DNA of 30,904 nucleotides, taken from the NCBI RefSeq assembly GCF_000003605.2, contig NW_003107095.1:408038-438941 (forward strand), in the 5' to 3' direction. The notes below the pieces were generated by a model. It was not told the origin of the DNA. It saw nothing but the letters and a program-made list of their open reading frames with translations, and searched no databases. Within the stretch, counting starts at the first letter, position 1. Each line of letters starts with the position of its first letter. The translations under genes and the position numbers were made by a program. This DNA comes from Saccoglossus kowalevskii. Its lineage: Eukaryota > Hemichordata > Enteropneusta > Harrimaniidae. This document shows, one piece after another, positions 1 to 12,100 of this stretch.

Positions 1-147
1 GGATTTACCTAAAGTTTTCGCACAGTATCAATAAACTAAGATTCAACGTACATCATATGACCTTTGGAGATTTTGTGAAACATTTGCCTTTTTCTAACTC
101 TAGCAAGTCGATCATATCAATACTATCAACATAAGAGAGACCTTTAC

Positions 148-799
148 CTGTTCTTAGGTATATTTGTCAGCTCAGCTAATTTCTGGAATGGTGTGTAAAA
201 GGCGGTATCCTTTGGGTCCGATAGGGAGAACTTCTCATTGTTTTCCACCATTCCTTTCTTAAGAAAAAGAAAAAAGGACAATATAGTTCAACAGTATAGC
301 TATATTTAACACAAAAATAAAACGGTAAAACATTTTTTGTCTCACCACACAGTTGACATGGTGTGTCATTCCTTCCTTGATTCCTTGTTTCAAAAGTTGG
401 ATAAACCATTTCATCTGAAAAAAACAAACAAAAACGAAATGCGACGGTGATCATACATACTGTCTCTCAAAGTGTATTGGTTGTGTGTAATGTATTTAAT
501 TACATGACATGATGTGTACCACACGTAACTCAATATCACCTTAGATTGCAGGGAGCAATGAACTCAAATTATACACACTTTGAACAAGCGACCTTACTGC
601 CGAAATAGCTACGCTGTTTCAGTAGAGTCGTGAGTGTTCCCCTAATATTACAAAAGAGACAAATCTAATAGAGGTCCATCCAAGTTATACATATATCAAG
701 TGAATAATAACAGTTAGACGATATCGTCACGAAATTAACAAGTCTGATAAAGGTTCACACAAGGTACCTACATACCAAATATTAAAGAAACACCAGGGT

Positions 800-844
<45 letters not shown>

Positions 845-3448
845 AATTACTTTTACACAATTTATTATATATATATAAAACATAATTTACAAATTACAAT
901 TTATATATATATATATAAAACATAATTACTTTTACACAATTTATTAATTAGGTTATGAAACAACTCTAATTCTTACCCGTACCCCGCCGCAGATATATAC
1001 CCGTATATTAGATATGTTACATAATGTCCCTACAGACACTATTGCTCAGGATCAACTTTTATGTGTGAACATTCTTAATATTTTGAGGATTTACAGAAGC
1101 AGCGTCTTTTCATTCCAAGATAAGCTTAGCTCATATTATTAGCAGAGGTTGATGTTCTCACTCTCATGCAATTATGTATCAAACTGTCCTGGTACAACCA
1201 TACTGAACGCTGTCCAGCTATATCACACTTTGCGTACAACATGTTAGCGTTTTGTTATACCCTGCTACGACAAATTCATTCATCAAAATAAATGCATGGA
1301 TGCACTCATTGAATTATCTGATTAAACAAAAATACCTGCTCAGGGAACTTTTCATATCTTGACAGTAACTTAGTATAATCGCCTTCGTTTTCAAATGTCA
1401 TTCGATTGATGACTCGGGCAAAGTAGAAACGACCATCTTCTAGCGAATTGAGGCACAGCAGATAACTAGACGCGATATTAGAAATAACAATTAGACAAAT
1501 TTAACGCATAGTTCTTGAACTGAACAACGTCATAATACATGACCACTTTGTGAATCATTTGTGAAGAATTTATGAAATGTAATTAAACACATATGAAGTA
1601 TATAGAAGCATATGTGACATATATTAGTGTTTATATGACGACATTAGAGTAAGTTGGGCGAAATTAGAGTATATATAGCTATATTAGATTATAAATGGTG
1701 ATATGTATTACATACAAAGAGAAGATAAAATGTCAGCTACCAGTGTGTTAAACAGCGCCATGTTGGTTTGCATAGCGCGATACAAGAAATACATTGGACG
1801 CCAATTTGTCAAACAATTGAAAATAAACGAGTGGCGCGTGACTCGTTGAAAACACACTGTCCACATGACATCATTTAGGCAGATCAAAAGCTTTGAGATA
1901 CATCGACATTAATCCGAACCGAAAATAATAACACGCGTATGTTCGACGAATATTATACAGATCTGGTTGAAACAGTAACAACTTGCCCCTTAAATTCAAT
2001 TCCCGACAGGAACATGCTTAGTTCTTGTTTCAATATGACGTAATTCGTCCAGTCTTCTGCGTCCATGTCCGATTCATCGAGGTAGTTCAACTGACGTAAG
2101 AACTCTTCGCCTTGTTTCTGTTACAAAAAGCAATATCGAACCCTAATAAAAAGCAACATGCAGCCCACAAGTTACAAGTGATTTACTGACACTGTAGTGA
2201 ACACTCGTCAAGGTGAGAGAAACTTTGTCTCGCTTGGCTGAGAGATACCAGATTTGACCCAAGGGAATACCAAAAGTTACCCACTCTCTCCATCTTAAAA
2301 GTAACTAAGGATTGGCAGAGTAAACATGGATTAGGCTATCGCTGCAGTCGTTGGCACTATCACGTGATTACTAGGAATGTGTCACACGGTTAAAGCCTTG
2401 CAAAGTTGTCACTACTAAATACAATAGCTACATATTTACTTATCAAATTCCTGTAATATATGTTTATAATCTCTAACCTAAACATGCAAGTTGTTGATTC
2501 TGAACATTAGAGCAACGGCGTGTGAACTGAATGTGCATACGTGAAGTCGCTATAGTAACAAAACACTGGAATATTTGGAAAGCAACATTGTGGCGAGATT
2601 CCACACGAGAGTTACAGTTTTATACTGCCCTTAGTCATGTAATCAATTTTTCTGGTCGTGTGTTTCTGTACTCCACGCTTAGTCTTTGTTTCTTCATGAA
2701 GATTAGTAATCGCCATATTTTTGTTCAATATGCATTGGCAGATTGCCAAGTTTCTAAGAAGATATCAGTAACACCCACGATTTAAGCCTATGTAGATTAC
2801 CGAACATGCAGGCATTTCTGAACTACTAGCATGGCTAATTGGGATTTACGTAGCCAGGTGTATTAATAATGTTTACCATAACTGGAACATAGCTTAACAT
2901 AACCAGAGAACGAGCACTAATCACCAGTATGAAACAGGATCAACCACCTAAATGCAAGTGTTAAATGTGAATAAAAATGGCGCCACGAGGCGAAACCCGT
3001 AATTGACAGGCATCTTTGGATATTGGATGGAGAATATGGCGAAGCGTTCATCTTCTATGCTGTGTGTCAATAAGCTCAATTGGTATTTGAGATCAAAGAC
3101 ACTGTACGTCTTTCAAGACATTGCAGTAGAAGTTCGGTTTAGGGAAGAAGACGGGCGTCCTATATTCGATATGTTGTTCCAGACTGAGACACCCCCCCAA
3201 TAGCTATTCAGCCAACATATACTTCACATTACGCATCGCTACGCTACGACAAGTCCACTGCTTACCTTCATATCATCATACGTTTCGAGCGTATGACAAT
3301 CCAATTGGTCGTCGTAAACATGGCACCCCGTCAGCGTTGCGAATTCGGGTCTGATTTTCAACCTCCAGTTCCAATAGACATCAGCCAGCTGACGAACGGG
3401 GCTACTTGCTCCTTCCTTATGGTGGCAGAATTGTAACGCATCCGACAT
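148..3448 (-). CDS. DUF885 family protein, copy A (exons 1-5; 3' part beyond the window)
   Basis: Five exons are visible, all on the minus strand: 3266-3448 (61 codons from ATG), 1987-2117, 1336-1465, 346-414 and 148-257. They join in phase as 0, 2, 0, 0, 2, and the gene continues past the left edge. The peptides match copy B exon by exon, with 3-5 substitutions in each of exons 1-4, and copy B carries the diagnostic DUF885 catalytic segment. DUF885 proteins are putative zinc metallopeptidases of unsettled substrate, common in bacteria and patchy in eukaryotes. Only the N-terminal region is here, so no catalytic residue can be checked. No signal peptide is evident: the N-terminus MSDALQFCHHKEG is hydrophilic, which suggests a cytosolic protein. 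All splice sites are GT-AG except a GC donor after exon 2. Exon 5 is intact (reads FQKLAELTNIPKNR), unlike copy B. Family assignment rests on copy B; exon boundaries are inferred from conservation between the copies. Confidence 0.85.
802..960. repeat. (TA)n microsatellite with expanded flanking repeats
   Basis: About 37 bp of uninterrupted TA (802-838) is followed by near-copies of a unit built of a TA run, AAAACATAATTACTTTTACAC and AATTTATTA. The matching intron of copy B (about 15190-15240) has the flanking sequence once and no TA run, so the expansion came after the duplication. Confidence 0.85.
1981..1986 (-). other. GC-type 5' splice site after exon 2, copy A
   Basis: The exon ends AAG GG and the intron begins GCAAGT, the usual form of rare GC donors. 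Only this junction makes frame with exon 3, whose acceptor follows TCTAG, and gives the joined peptide KFKG-YLL (EFKG-YLL in this copy). The nearby GTTGTT is a poor donor and would break the frame. Confidence 0.7.
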
Positions 3449-3473
3449 CTTGTACGTCTACACGGCTACGGGT

Positions 3474-3481
3474 TATTTAAA
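3474..3481 (-). promoter_or_regulatory. TATA-like TTTAAATA upstream of copy A
   Basis: The A/T motif lies about 26 bp before the ATG and is kept in copy B (17528-17537, TATTTAAATA). At that distance it would start transcription almost on the ATG, so it may be chance, or the true promoter may lie behind an undetected 5'UTR exon. Confidence 0.25.
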
Positions 3482-3944
3482 CACTCAGATATATGACAAG
3501 CGATATGTACCTTGCTGATCAAACAATTGGTCGGTATATCATTGAATTATATTTGTGACTATATGGTCAAGGATTCAGATAGCGTGGGGTCACACAAAGA
3601 GTCACAGTTAAGGTCACGAACGCACAGTTCACTGATACTGATACTGCGTGGTTGGGTAAAATCTTTCAATACTATCTGAGATCTCGCCTTTAAAATCGTA
3701 TATTGCTAGTCCAATACTACTACTACCCAGTAACTACTACTAATATACAAGTCTAGTTGTTCAATTCGTGTTTGATATTCGTTAATCATTGATGTAATTT
3801 TTAATATAAAATGAAGTATTTTCTCCACTCACTTTTGCCTTCTATTCAGTTTCGCTGGTTCCCGGCGTCCTTTGTGAATGGCAGTAAGACGCAGGTAACT
3901 TAGTAGTCGCCATATTGTCCCACTTGTCCGGGATTTTGGCCCAA

Positions 3945-3967
3945 AGTCACGTGACTAAGTGACGTAA
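3945..3967. promoter_or_regulatory. E-box palindrome AGTCACGTGACT plus CRE-like TGACGTAA
   Basis: A perfect 12-bp palindrome (3945-3956) centred on CACGTG matches the core of bHLH-Zip sites of the USF/MITF/TFEB type. TGACGTAA, a CRE/ATF-like site, follows at 3960-3967. They lie about 500 bp upstream of copy A. Function is inferred from the motifs only. Confidence 0.3.
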
Positions 3968-5152
3968 TTTGAAAACATTCTAATATTCGTTTTCTGTGAA
4001 TAAGTCTTCATTACGCCATGCCCATACATTCTACCTGCTCAGACTTACATATTTGAAATGTTTCTGGCATTTTTCACTGTTTCTGTGCAAATTTATAACA
4101 TACGAAATAATCTTTTATTCGCCAAACTTTCGAAAGTAAAAGGAAACCCCTGCTCTAGGGCCAAGGGAAATAGAACAAGCAACGAGAAAGTGACGGGCCA
4201 ATAAGAATGCCGAATTCGTTACTAGTTACCAACTTAGTTACCGTTACTACTTGTGGCTTAGTGCACCATGAAACTCGAGGAGGGAACCAGACAACTATCC
4301 AGTCTTACCCAAGAGTTACAACAACGAGGGCGCTATATTGCTGGAGAGCCTCGCTTTCGTTTACGTGACAACTCTACAGTCATTATAATGGTCATTACAG
4401 TACTTTGACCCATATATACACTTGGTCCGCAACTTAAAAAAATCTTGAAGTGTAACAACTTGGCATTGAACATATACCACGTTTTAATGGGTACATTGCT
4501 AGTTGTACCAATTAAATTATAATTATTACAAAGTTTCCCATTCAAGAGTAATAAACTATGGAAACCATACGAGTGTCTCATAACAAAAAAGGCTCATCTT
4601 ATTTGTAGTACACAGTGTGTTGTAACATAATCAAAATAATTCTGCATAATCACCAGGCTCTTCAATATTTGTCATTCTATCGGAAACTGGGAAATTGTTA
4701 GTTAGACAAATTCTGTACTCTCATCACACTATAATTGTCTCACAGGAGATGCCCTGATTACCAATGACATAGACACTTCAAGGTCAAGTAGCTCCTTGTT
4801 GCAAGGCATACCATCTTCAGTTCGGTCACATTGCCTCAAACTCACGACAAGTTGCTATACAAGCAAACAGTTACTTTGAGCCATCTGTCACATGGTGCTA
4901 GTTGGAGGGAACTAAATCTGTGTAATGTACCACACAAACACCCATAAAACCCCTATGAACTCGGTTCCTTGATATTTCGAAACAAACGTATAATGGATAT
5001 GCGACATAAGATACAAGTATACGTACACAGTATAGTTTAAACAACGCACTTTATTCCACACGTGTAAGAGGTGGGCAGGAAATATGTTGGAGGACATTAT
5101 TCAAATGAATGAATAGGTTCCCTCCAAAAGTCATTTTAAAAATTATAATACT
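3968..5152. other. Intergenic, no gene seen
   Basis: Short open frames occur on both strands but none shows recognisable motifs, splice-site support or a paralogue in the window. No clear repeat is visible. Confidence 0.5.
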
Positions 5153-5290
5153 GTTTCAGAGGCGGTGATACTAAATTTTACATGGAGGAGCGATATACGC
5201 TCATCAACCTCGCGCCGAAGGCGTGACCTTACTAGGAGGTCCGGGGGCATGCTCCGCCTCAAACATTTTGATATCTAGGCCCTCTGAAAC
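5153..5290. mobile_element. Hairpin-rich MITE of about 138 bp
   Basis: Ends are inverted repeats: GTTTCAGAGG at the left and CCTCTGAAAC at the right, with further partial pairing inside (GATAC-TAAAATTT against GATATCAAAATG). The interior is far more GC-rich than its surroundings and holds three local palindromes: GAGCG-ATATA-CGCTC, CGCC-GAA-GGCG, and GGAG/CTCC around GCATGC. It is non-coding. No target-site duplication is clear. Confidence 0.6.
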
Positions 5291-5822
5291 GTTATTTCCT
5301 GCAGTTTGAAGGGCACATTTATGCCGCCACTATATTTCTGCCACAAGCCTCTTTCTTTCTTGACTTCCCATTCCCTCGTCGTGTGATATGTGTGGCATAT
5401 TTAAGGTGGATTTTACCATTCAAATCAGCGCAGGGAGTGTCACATTAAGTGCTCTAAGAAAAAGTTTTCTGTCTATTTATGTACGTATACGTGGATGCTG
5501 CCATCTTTGCATGAATCAAATTCACCGGCTTCGTAAATACTGGTATTTAGGTCTACCTGTTTCTAGTGGAAATTTAGCCGATCTTATTACCCAAGCCAAA
5601 TGTAACAACACTCATTTCCAAGTGCCATACCTTAAAACAGGTAGTCAAATTTTACATTGGCTGGAGCTTTTGTTTATATGGAAATGGTCATGGTGAAAGG
5701 CAAACTTGGTAGCCAAACATAATAAAAGTAATAAAAATAAGCACCGGCCTACGCGGCTCACACCACTATGAAATAACTTTTGATGGTTTTGTGTCTCTGA
5801 TGGATAACATTCAGGAGACAGC
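5291..5822. other. Intergenic, unassigned open frame only
   Basis: A 102-codon plus-strand open frame (5388-5696) lies here. It has no recognisable domain, no paralogue and no splice support, and I do not call it a gene. Confidence 0.4.
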
Positions 5823-5957
5823 TAACCATAACCCTTACTTTAACACCTACACATCCCTAAATTACTTGTATATGCCCCTCTAGATAACTATGCTCCACTT
5901 GGGATAAGCATATACAATTGAATTGGGAAGCGCTTGAGGGTAGGGTTAGGGGTGATT
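5823..5957. mobile_element. Foldback element with telomere-like arms
   Basis: The left arm is CCATAACCCTTA-like and the right arm is GGGTAGGGTTAGGGG, inverted relative to each other. Between them are CCCCTC and GGGATAAGCATATACAATTGAATTGGG segments (the last shown in pieces here). A relative with the same order of blocks lies at 17041-17210. It is non-coding. Confidence 0.4.
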
Positions 5958-7020
5958 ACAAAAGGAACTCCTATACATCATCAAATCTGGGACGTTAGAA
6001 ATGATGGGGAATTTGTTTATGTCGTAGGATATTAACCTAAAAATCTATCACAATAACCTACATTACAAAACCCGGGCAGCAAAACCATACTAGGTCTGCG
6101 AAAGCAGCCATCTTGGAAATGAAAAACGTCACGCTAAAATGACCCCTTAAACAGGTGGATTATAAAAACAATTGTTGGAACACTTGTTAACTCGCAATCG
6201 TGGCAATGTTCAACGCAGTGATAGTGAAACCTTCGGTCAAACACGTAATCATTAATAAAATTGAAACTGCTCCAAAGATTTTTTGGAAAATTCAAACTGT
6301 TAAAACTTACCTCGTAGCAGTTATATTCACTAGACGTATTTACGAGATAAAGCAATATTACTCTGTCACGTAATTACAGGCAAGGACACCCTCTATATTT
6401 CTATTAGAATATGATTTGAATGTTGCATGTAAATTAGAGTTTCTGGCGTCAGGCTTGGAATCATAAAACACCTTTTGGCGTGTACTGTTATAGTAATGAG
6501 GTAGTGAATAGTAATCTTTAAACCAATCAGAGGCCAGTGTGATTTACAGTCGTGTGGCGTAAGAACCAAGATGACCTTTACTTATCAATACCTCAAGTGA
6601 CGAAGTGATTGTTGAATATTTCCCGCGACGAACATTTGCAAAAAATCTGCCGACAATCCGAAATTAAACGACTTTAGCATTAATTGATACTACATCCAAA
6701 TAACTGAGCTACGGAGGGCAATACTAACTACATTTTTGTAAAGTTTGACAACACTTATGAAACAATCGTGAGAAGTTACGCCATTTTGTGTATGACGTTT
6801 AACACGACCGTTGACCTCATTAAATAGAATGTGCACGTGACCAGACAAATCTAATTATAATTTGCATATTTGAATATTTTATAGCAACGAACGTACAGTA
6901 GCGACATTTCTGAAATATGGAATGGAATCTTCCAAATTGTAGCCAGTCTATATGTATATATGTAGTGAGTGAACTACAGTGGCATACTGGTGTCACATCA
7001 TGTTTTACTTCTCGCAACAT
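5958..7020. other. Intergenic, no gene seen
   Basis: AT-rich spacer with only short, unconvincing open frames on either strand. Confidence 0.5.
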
Positions 7021-7049
7021 CATTTTTCGAAACACAACTTTATTTTACG

Positions 7050-7715
7050 AAAGAACCTAGTAGGAGGTGGCTTGGAAGTATTTGGTTGGAAATATAGTTT
7101 GAATATTAATACAAAGCATGGAATTTGTTTGAAAGTCGAGAAACACAGTTGTGAAAGTTGGGTGGAAAGTTGAGATAGAGAGAGTAGAAGAGAGTAAAAA
7201 AACGTTTTGAAATTGCTGTGATTGTCAAAAAAATTGATGACAGTCAAAAACGTGGTTGAAAACTCGTAGGATTTGGGTAGAAATTCAAAACATTGGAAGT
7301 TTAGTAAAATTTGGTTAGATAGAAAGATGATTGAGAAAGCGGACATTCGGTTCGAAAATCTTCGAAAGTTGCCGAAAATGGGTGGGAAGTCTGAAAATTT
7401 GAATTAAAATTTGCTAAATTTCATCGACAATTTCTAAAAGTCCAAAATGCCGGTTAAAAAGAAAAAAAATTGGTTGGAAACGCGCGAAATTTGTTTTAAA
7501 AGTTGACAATTTGGTTTAAAAGTTGTAGAAGCTGGGAACTGGCGAAAGTTGGCTGGGAAGTAATGAAAATTGGCTGGAAGTTGAGTTTAGTTGATTAGTT
7601 GAAAAGTTGGCTGGAGCGTCTAAAACGTCGAAAATCAAAATAGTTGGTTAGAAACACGAAGTTGGGTGGATTTTTGAGAAGAAGTCGAAAAACATGGTTG
7701 GAAAGTTAGTAAAGG
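7050..7715. repeat. Degenerate minisatellite-like tract, strongly G over C
   Basis: Variants of GTTGG(T/G)TGGAAAGTTG and AAAATTTGGTT recur every 20-40 bp with poor conservation. The plus strand is very low in C for more than 600 bp, while the flanks are not. A 108-codon minus-strand open frame (7020-7346) is a by-product of this composition. Confidence 0.6.
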
Positions 7716-9120
7716 TGACTAGCAATTCTAAAAAGTCACCTTTCAAATTTATAATGCAAACTAAGCTGTCGACAGCCCTCAGGCCTAATTTATTAGTATT
7801 TAGAAGTCAACAAAATAAAGGTCACGGACTCACGTGCTCTTTTCGCCGTTCTTTCGTGCAGATATTTTCAGAGTTTTAAACCGGCGACCAACATTAGTAA
7901 ACCTTAAAGCGTATTTATTATTACTGCAGTATAGCATGTTTTGTCGGTCATCGTCGAAGTGAATCAATATAATTATGTCATCCTGTCGCTGTGAATCAGA
8001 AAACGCCCACGACAAATCTGTGATTGGTTGATTACTTCGTGAAGTTGCATGAGCTGTCAATCATTCTCCGTTCAGTACCAGTGGTAAACCACGTAATGTC
8101 CGTTTACAAACTCTAACAGTCATCAGGCCACTAATCTTCGCTGAAATACATGGGGTACTTCTTGCAAAAGCCTTCGGCAGATTTAGTACACTAACAAATA
8201 AGAATTAGTCTGAATGCAAACTCATTGTAGAAGAAAAGTGTAATTTGATTTTTTTATCTTATACAATTTGGCTCATTAAAGAGCATTTCCAAGTATAAGA
8301 TACACAAATAAACATTACTCGTTATGCAGGTAAAAACTGTTTTCAGGTTATAAAAACTGTTCACCATAGGTTTGGAATGCATAAATCTGCCACATCCATT
8401 TATTCTAGTGTATAGCTTTCTACGTATAACGCCTATAAGAATTGAGCAATTCTTGTTTATAATGAATTTTATTTTTTCTTGTGGCATTCATCACTATCAC
8501 CAACTACAATTTCTATTAATTTTCTACTACATGATTGTCATTAATATCAAGATCACGATTTAGTGTGCGCAATTAGGTGACTAGTTATTACACATGCACA
8601 ATTATTATTATACCAGGCAAACGAAGACATCCTGAATATTTACGGGGTTATTGTCATATTCATTTCTGCATCTGCGCGAGTCATCCACAATCTCCTGCTG
8701 ACTGGAATCACTTTCAAATTAACGTCTACATTTTGCTAGATTAGAACCTTGGCTTGCTAAATCTCATTTCCGATCTGGAATTTCTGTAAAATATTCAAAT
8801 ATGACAAGTTTCTACCGAGCAACTTCTACACATTTACAAGTATGTATCTTGTGCACTACATTGCGTTTCCTTCATTAACTAGCAACAACCATTTGTGGTA
8901 TATTCGAATCATGTCAATTCGTTGACCGTACATAGTAATGGCAGGGAAATCACAAAAGATATATACTCATAAAACAATCATGACATGACTAACAATTATC
9001 AATTTAAAGCCGCGCTATTGCTGAATAGTGTTAACACAGTTAAAAGTATTTTCACACCTGATGATGCTTCGTCTATCATATCTGTGAACAGGAATCGCGG
9101 GTTTATCGGCGTCGTCGGTC
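7716..9120. other. Intergenic, 3' flank of copy B
   Basis: No supported gene. I see no AATAAA on the minus strand close to the copy B stop codon, so the 3' end of that transcript is not placed. Confidence 0.4.
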
Positions 9121-12100
9121 TCACTTACCCAATGTTTTGTTGATATATTTGTTAATAAGCACCTCTAGTACGGTGAGAGGAACTGGACCACAAGACAATA
9201 CTGCATCATGGAATTCTCTGAGGTCGAACTTGTCACCTATGCATGACGTATGAATGTTCTGAATTATTGTATAATCTGGTAATATTAATTGAAACGTTTG
9301 TTATACTAGTAGTCAATATTCTGTCGACATCTCGGAATGAATCTATGGTGCTCTCTCACTCTCGTTTTCATTCTCTACAGTTCAAGATGAAATTTTAAAT
9401 AAAAAGTGAAGTACATCTTTTAATTTGTTTGTTTTTTCATTTAATTACACTAATAAGGCTAGTTACACAAAGAACTATGAAGCTGTTACTGGCACTTATT
9501 CAACCTAGAATCTTAAAGAAGTCAGTAAATTCCCAATTCTTCAAGAACGAGCAGTTGCAATATATCATTCCTGTAAAGGACTCCATCTCTCGTTAAAACA
9601 ACGCAAGAATTGTAATATATGTAAACGGAAGGCATAATTACCGAACTCGTCCTCGCATTTCTTTCGCAACTCCCTTATTTTCAGTTCACCGATTGTGTAT
9701 GCGCATCCCTGAATTACAAATAAAAACATGATCAGTCACAATAATTGAATATGGCAACACTATAATGCAATGAATAAAATGTTAGGTAAATATACGTACC
9801 TGTCCAGGTAAAGTTAAGTATCTTCTAACTTCAATTTCTATTACTTCGCGCGACATGGCAGTATTTTCCTCTATGAACTGCACGGCCTTCTCAAAGCTCC
9901 ATCCATAAACGTGAAGACCGGTATCGACAACTAAACGACATGCCCTGAAAATTTCCGAGCAATAGCGTCCAAATCTGAAATCGATTAGTCGATACGTATA
10001 TAAAAAAAATGCATATCAATTGTGTCTATATTGCCGGAAGCAAGATCGGGAGAGTGACTTACAAAGTATATGGATCGTCGTACAAACCCATCTCTTCGCC
10101 AAGAAACTCGGAGTACATTCCCCAACCCTGTATTTGAAATGTAAATCAATAGTAAAAAAGTGTTTAAATAAAGTAACACGTAATATTACATTAATATAAA
10201 ATTACTTGAAAACATTGCAAAAATCATCGTTCCGTTCAACTACATCCGGGGTACGTATGTTGCAACATGACAGATTGCATCCAGTATTGTAGGTCATCTT
10301 GCAATGCTGTGAGGTATAATCCTCTGATAAATACGCCATCAGATGCCATTGACTGTATTGAGATATTATCTGCAGATTATGAATTTGTAACTAGTAAAAA
10401 AGCATGCGCAATCGCCGCGTTCAGGCTAAACCAAGCACGGGCCAGGATTTGAGCTTTGCGTTTGCATAATGGCTAACCACATTGCGTTCATGGACGGAAG
10501 GAAACAGTGGTTAGCATAGAATGAGAAGCACCCAAACTTTCACAAATATACAAATCGTCAGTCTGTTTAACTATGCTTACTCAGTAGAGTAAGCAGAAAG
10601 GTATGCGTGTTACAATAGTTACAAAAACAATAAAAATGCAAATTTAGAAAGTGTAGATTGGAGAATAAAGGTAAGTGGTACAGAGTTTTATTGCCAGTCA
10701 ATTTAGTTTGCTAATAATGTCTCTTAAAATGTCACACCGAAATAAACAGCTATTACTATAGTAGTAAATCTTCCAAACGTACTGATGATTATACATCCGC
10801 AGATAATGACGACGTCCGCCCGTATTAAGGGTCTGGACCTTCTTAAGCAATGGTCAGATGTAGCTCGTACCTAATCGTTTTTTTGCCCGCACTAATATAA
10901 GCGTTCGCGCACGTTTTTATTGTACAGACCTACGTTTTTGGCCTCATTGCCCGCCATAAGAAGCTGTGCGAAGACGGAACTATTCACTGAACTAGCATAG
11001 GTGGTTTCGTTTTTCATTGAAGGTCAGTTACATTGTAAGAACGTGACCATTTAATACTCTCGAAATGAAATGGGCGGGAACATGAGGGCAGGAAATTGTT
11101 TGATGACAGCATTAGCTTGTCCTGGAATGATGTTTTTTTTCATATTAGAATGCAATTTTGGATAGCGAATTCATCTAAGTTACAGTAAACAGAATAACAT
11201 ACATTTTCACTCTATTCAGATTACACTTCAAATGGCTATCAAGATCTCACTTTGAACGAGAGAAACTACAATTTGTATTTACCCCCTCCAATTATCTTCA
11301 GTCGATACTGCCCACTGTCCTATGTAAACGAGGAATTCGGAAGAGTGGATACGATAACGAGAGAATGGCACACTGTTTGAGAGGCACAAACAAGTCAAGT
11401 GGTTCTGTCACTCTCGAAGCTCTGAAGGAGATATCAGCGCATGTTTGACTTTGAGTAGTCTTTTAGGAGTATGACTCCTAAAATCAAAAACAAGTAAGAT
11501 TTCATTCACCTCTATATATCCAGTGTGCATAGGAAATCTTGAAGGCACTATTCCGTAAAAACGATCGTCTTTGAAACGTCTGAATCCAGGAAGATAGTCC
11601 ATGAGAACACTGTATGAACTTTGTAAATGATGACCAGGCTCTGCTTCATGTAAACATAGTGACATCATTTCAAACATGGGTCTGCGAGTTATATAAATTA
11701 AAAATCAATATAATTAATTCAGTCGGTCATTTGTGCTTCAGGAGTTCCGGAAGATCAGGTCAAAGTTGCCGATTATATGCTCATAAGTTTTGCTAATGTC
11801 AAGAATATGAGTTACTCTACGTATTCAAGTTGCAAAAAGCGCGACAATGACAACGTTAAAACATACACACATGTCAAAAGCAGCATGTCTGCATTTTAGC
11901 TATAGTTACAGTCGAAGTTGAATTAAGAGATAAGTCGACAATCTAATACACTCATCTCTCTGCACAAATATTAACGAATGTATTGTGTGCAATTCACACA
12001 TATACTGAGGTACTTGTAACATACCTTGCTTGAAAGTTATGACAATTGACGTTAAACACTCCTGGTTTACTTCCATCTGCAGAGGGCCCAAAATAAAATG

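Larger units (their letters stand above)
1..3640. repeat. Segmental duplication, left copy
   Basis: This block matches about 14590-17670 in the same orientation across exons, introns and roughly 190 bp upstream of the start codon. Shared upstream text such as GATAGCGTGGG and ACGAACGCACAGT fades near 3640. Introns differ by several insertions and deletions, so the duplication is not brand new. The left limit lies outside the window. Confidence 0.85.

Noticed and set aside
2531-2785. 84-codon plus-strand open frame
   Set aside because: It lies in intron 1 of copy A, and the matching intron of copy B has stops and indels in this stretch, so it is not conserved as protein.
3003-3203. 66-codon plus-strand open frame
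   Set aside because: Also intron 1 of copy A; the related sequence at about 16890-17040 in copy B does not keep the frame.
7020-7346. 108-codon minus-strand open frame
   Set aside because: Low-complexity F/L/S-rich product of the G-over-C skewed repeat tract.
10267-10452. 61-codon frame in intron 11 of copy B, and a 9-bp inverted repeat GCTAACCAC/GTGGTTAGC at 10472-10515
   Set aside because: No domain or splice support for the frame; the inverted repeat is short with a 26-nt loop and no element ends.
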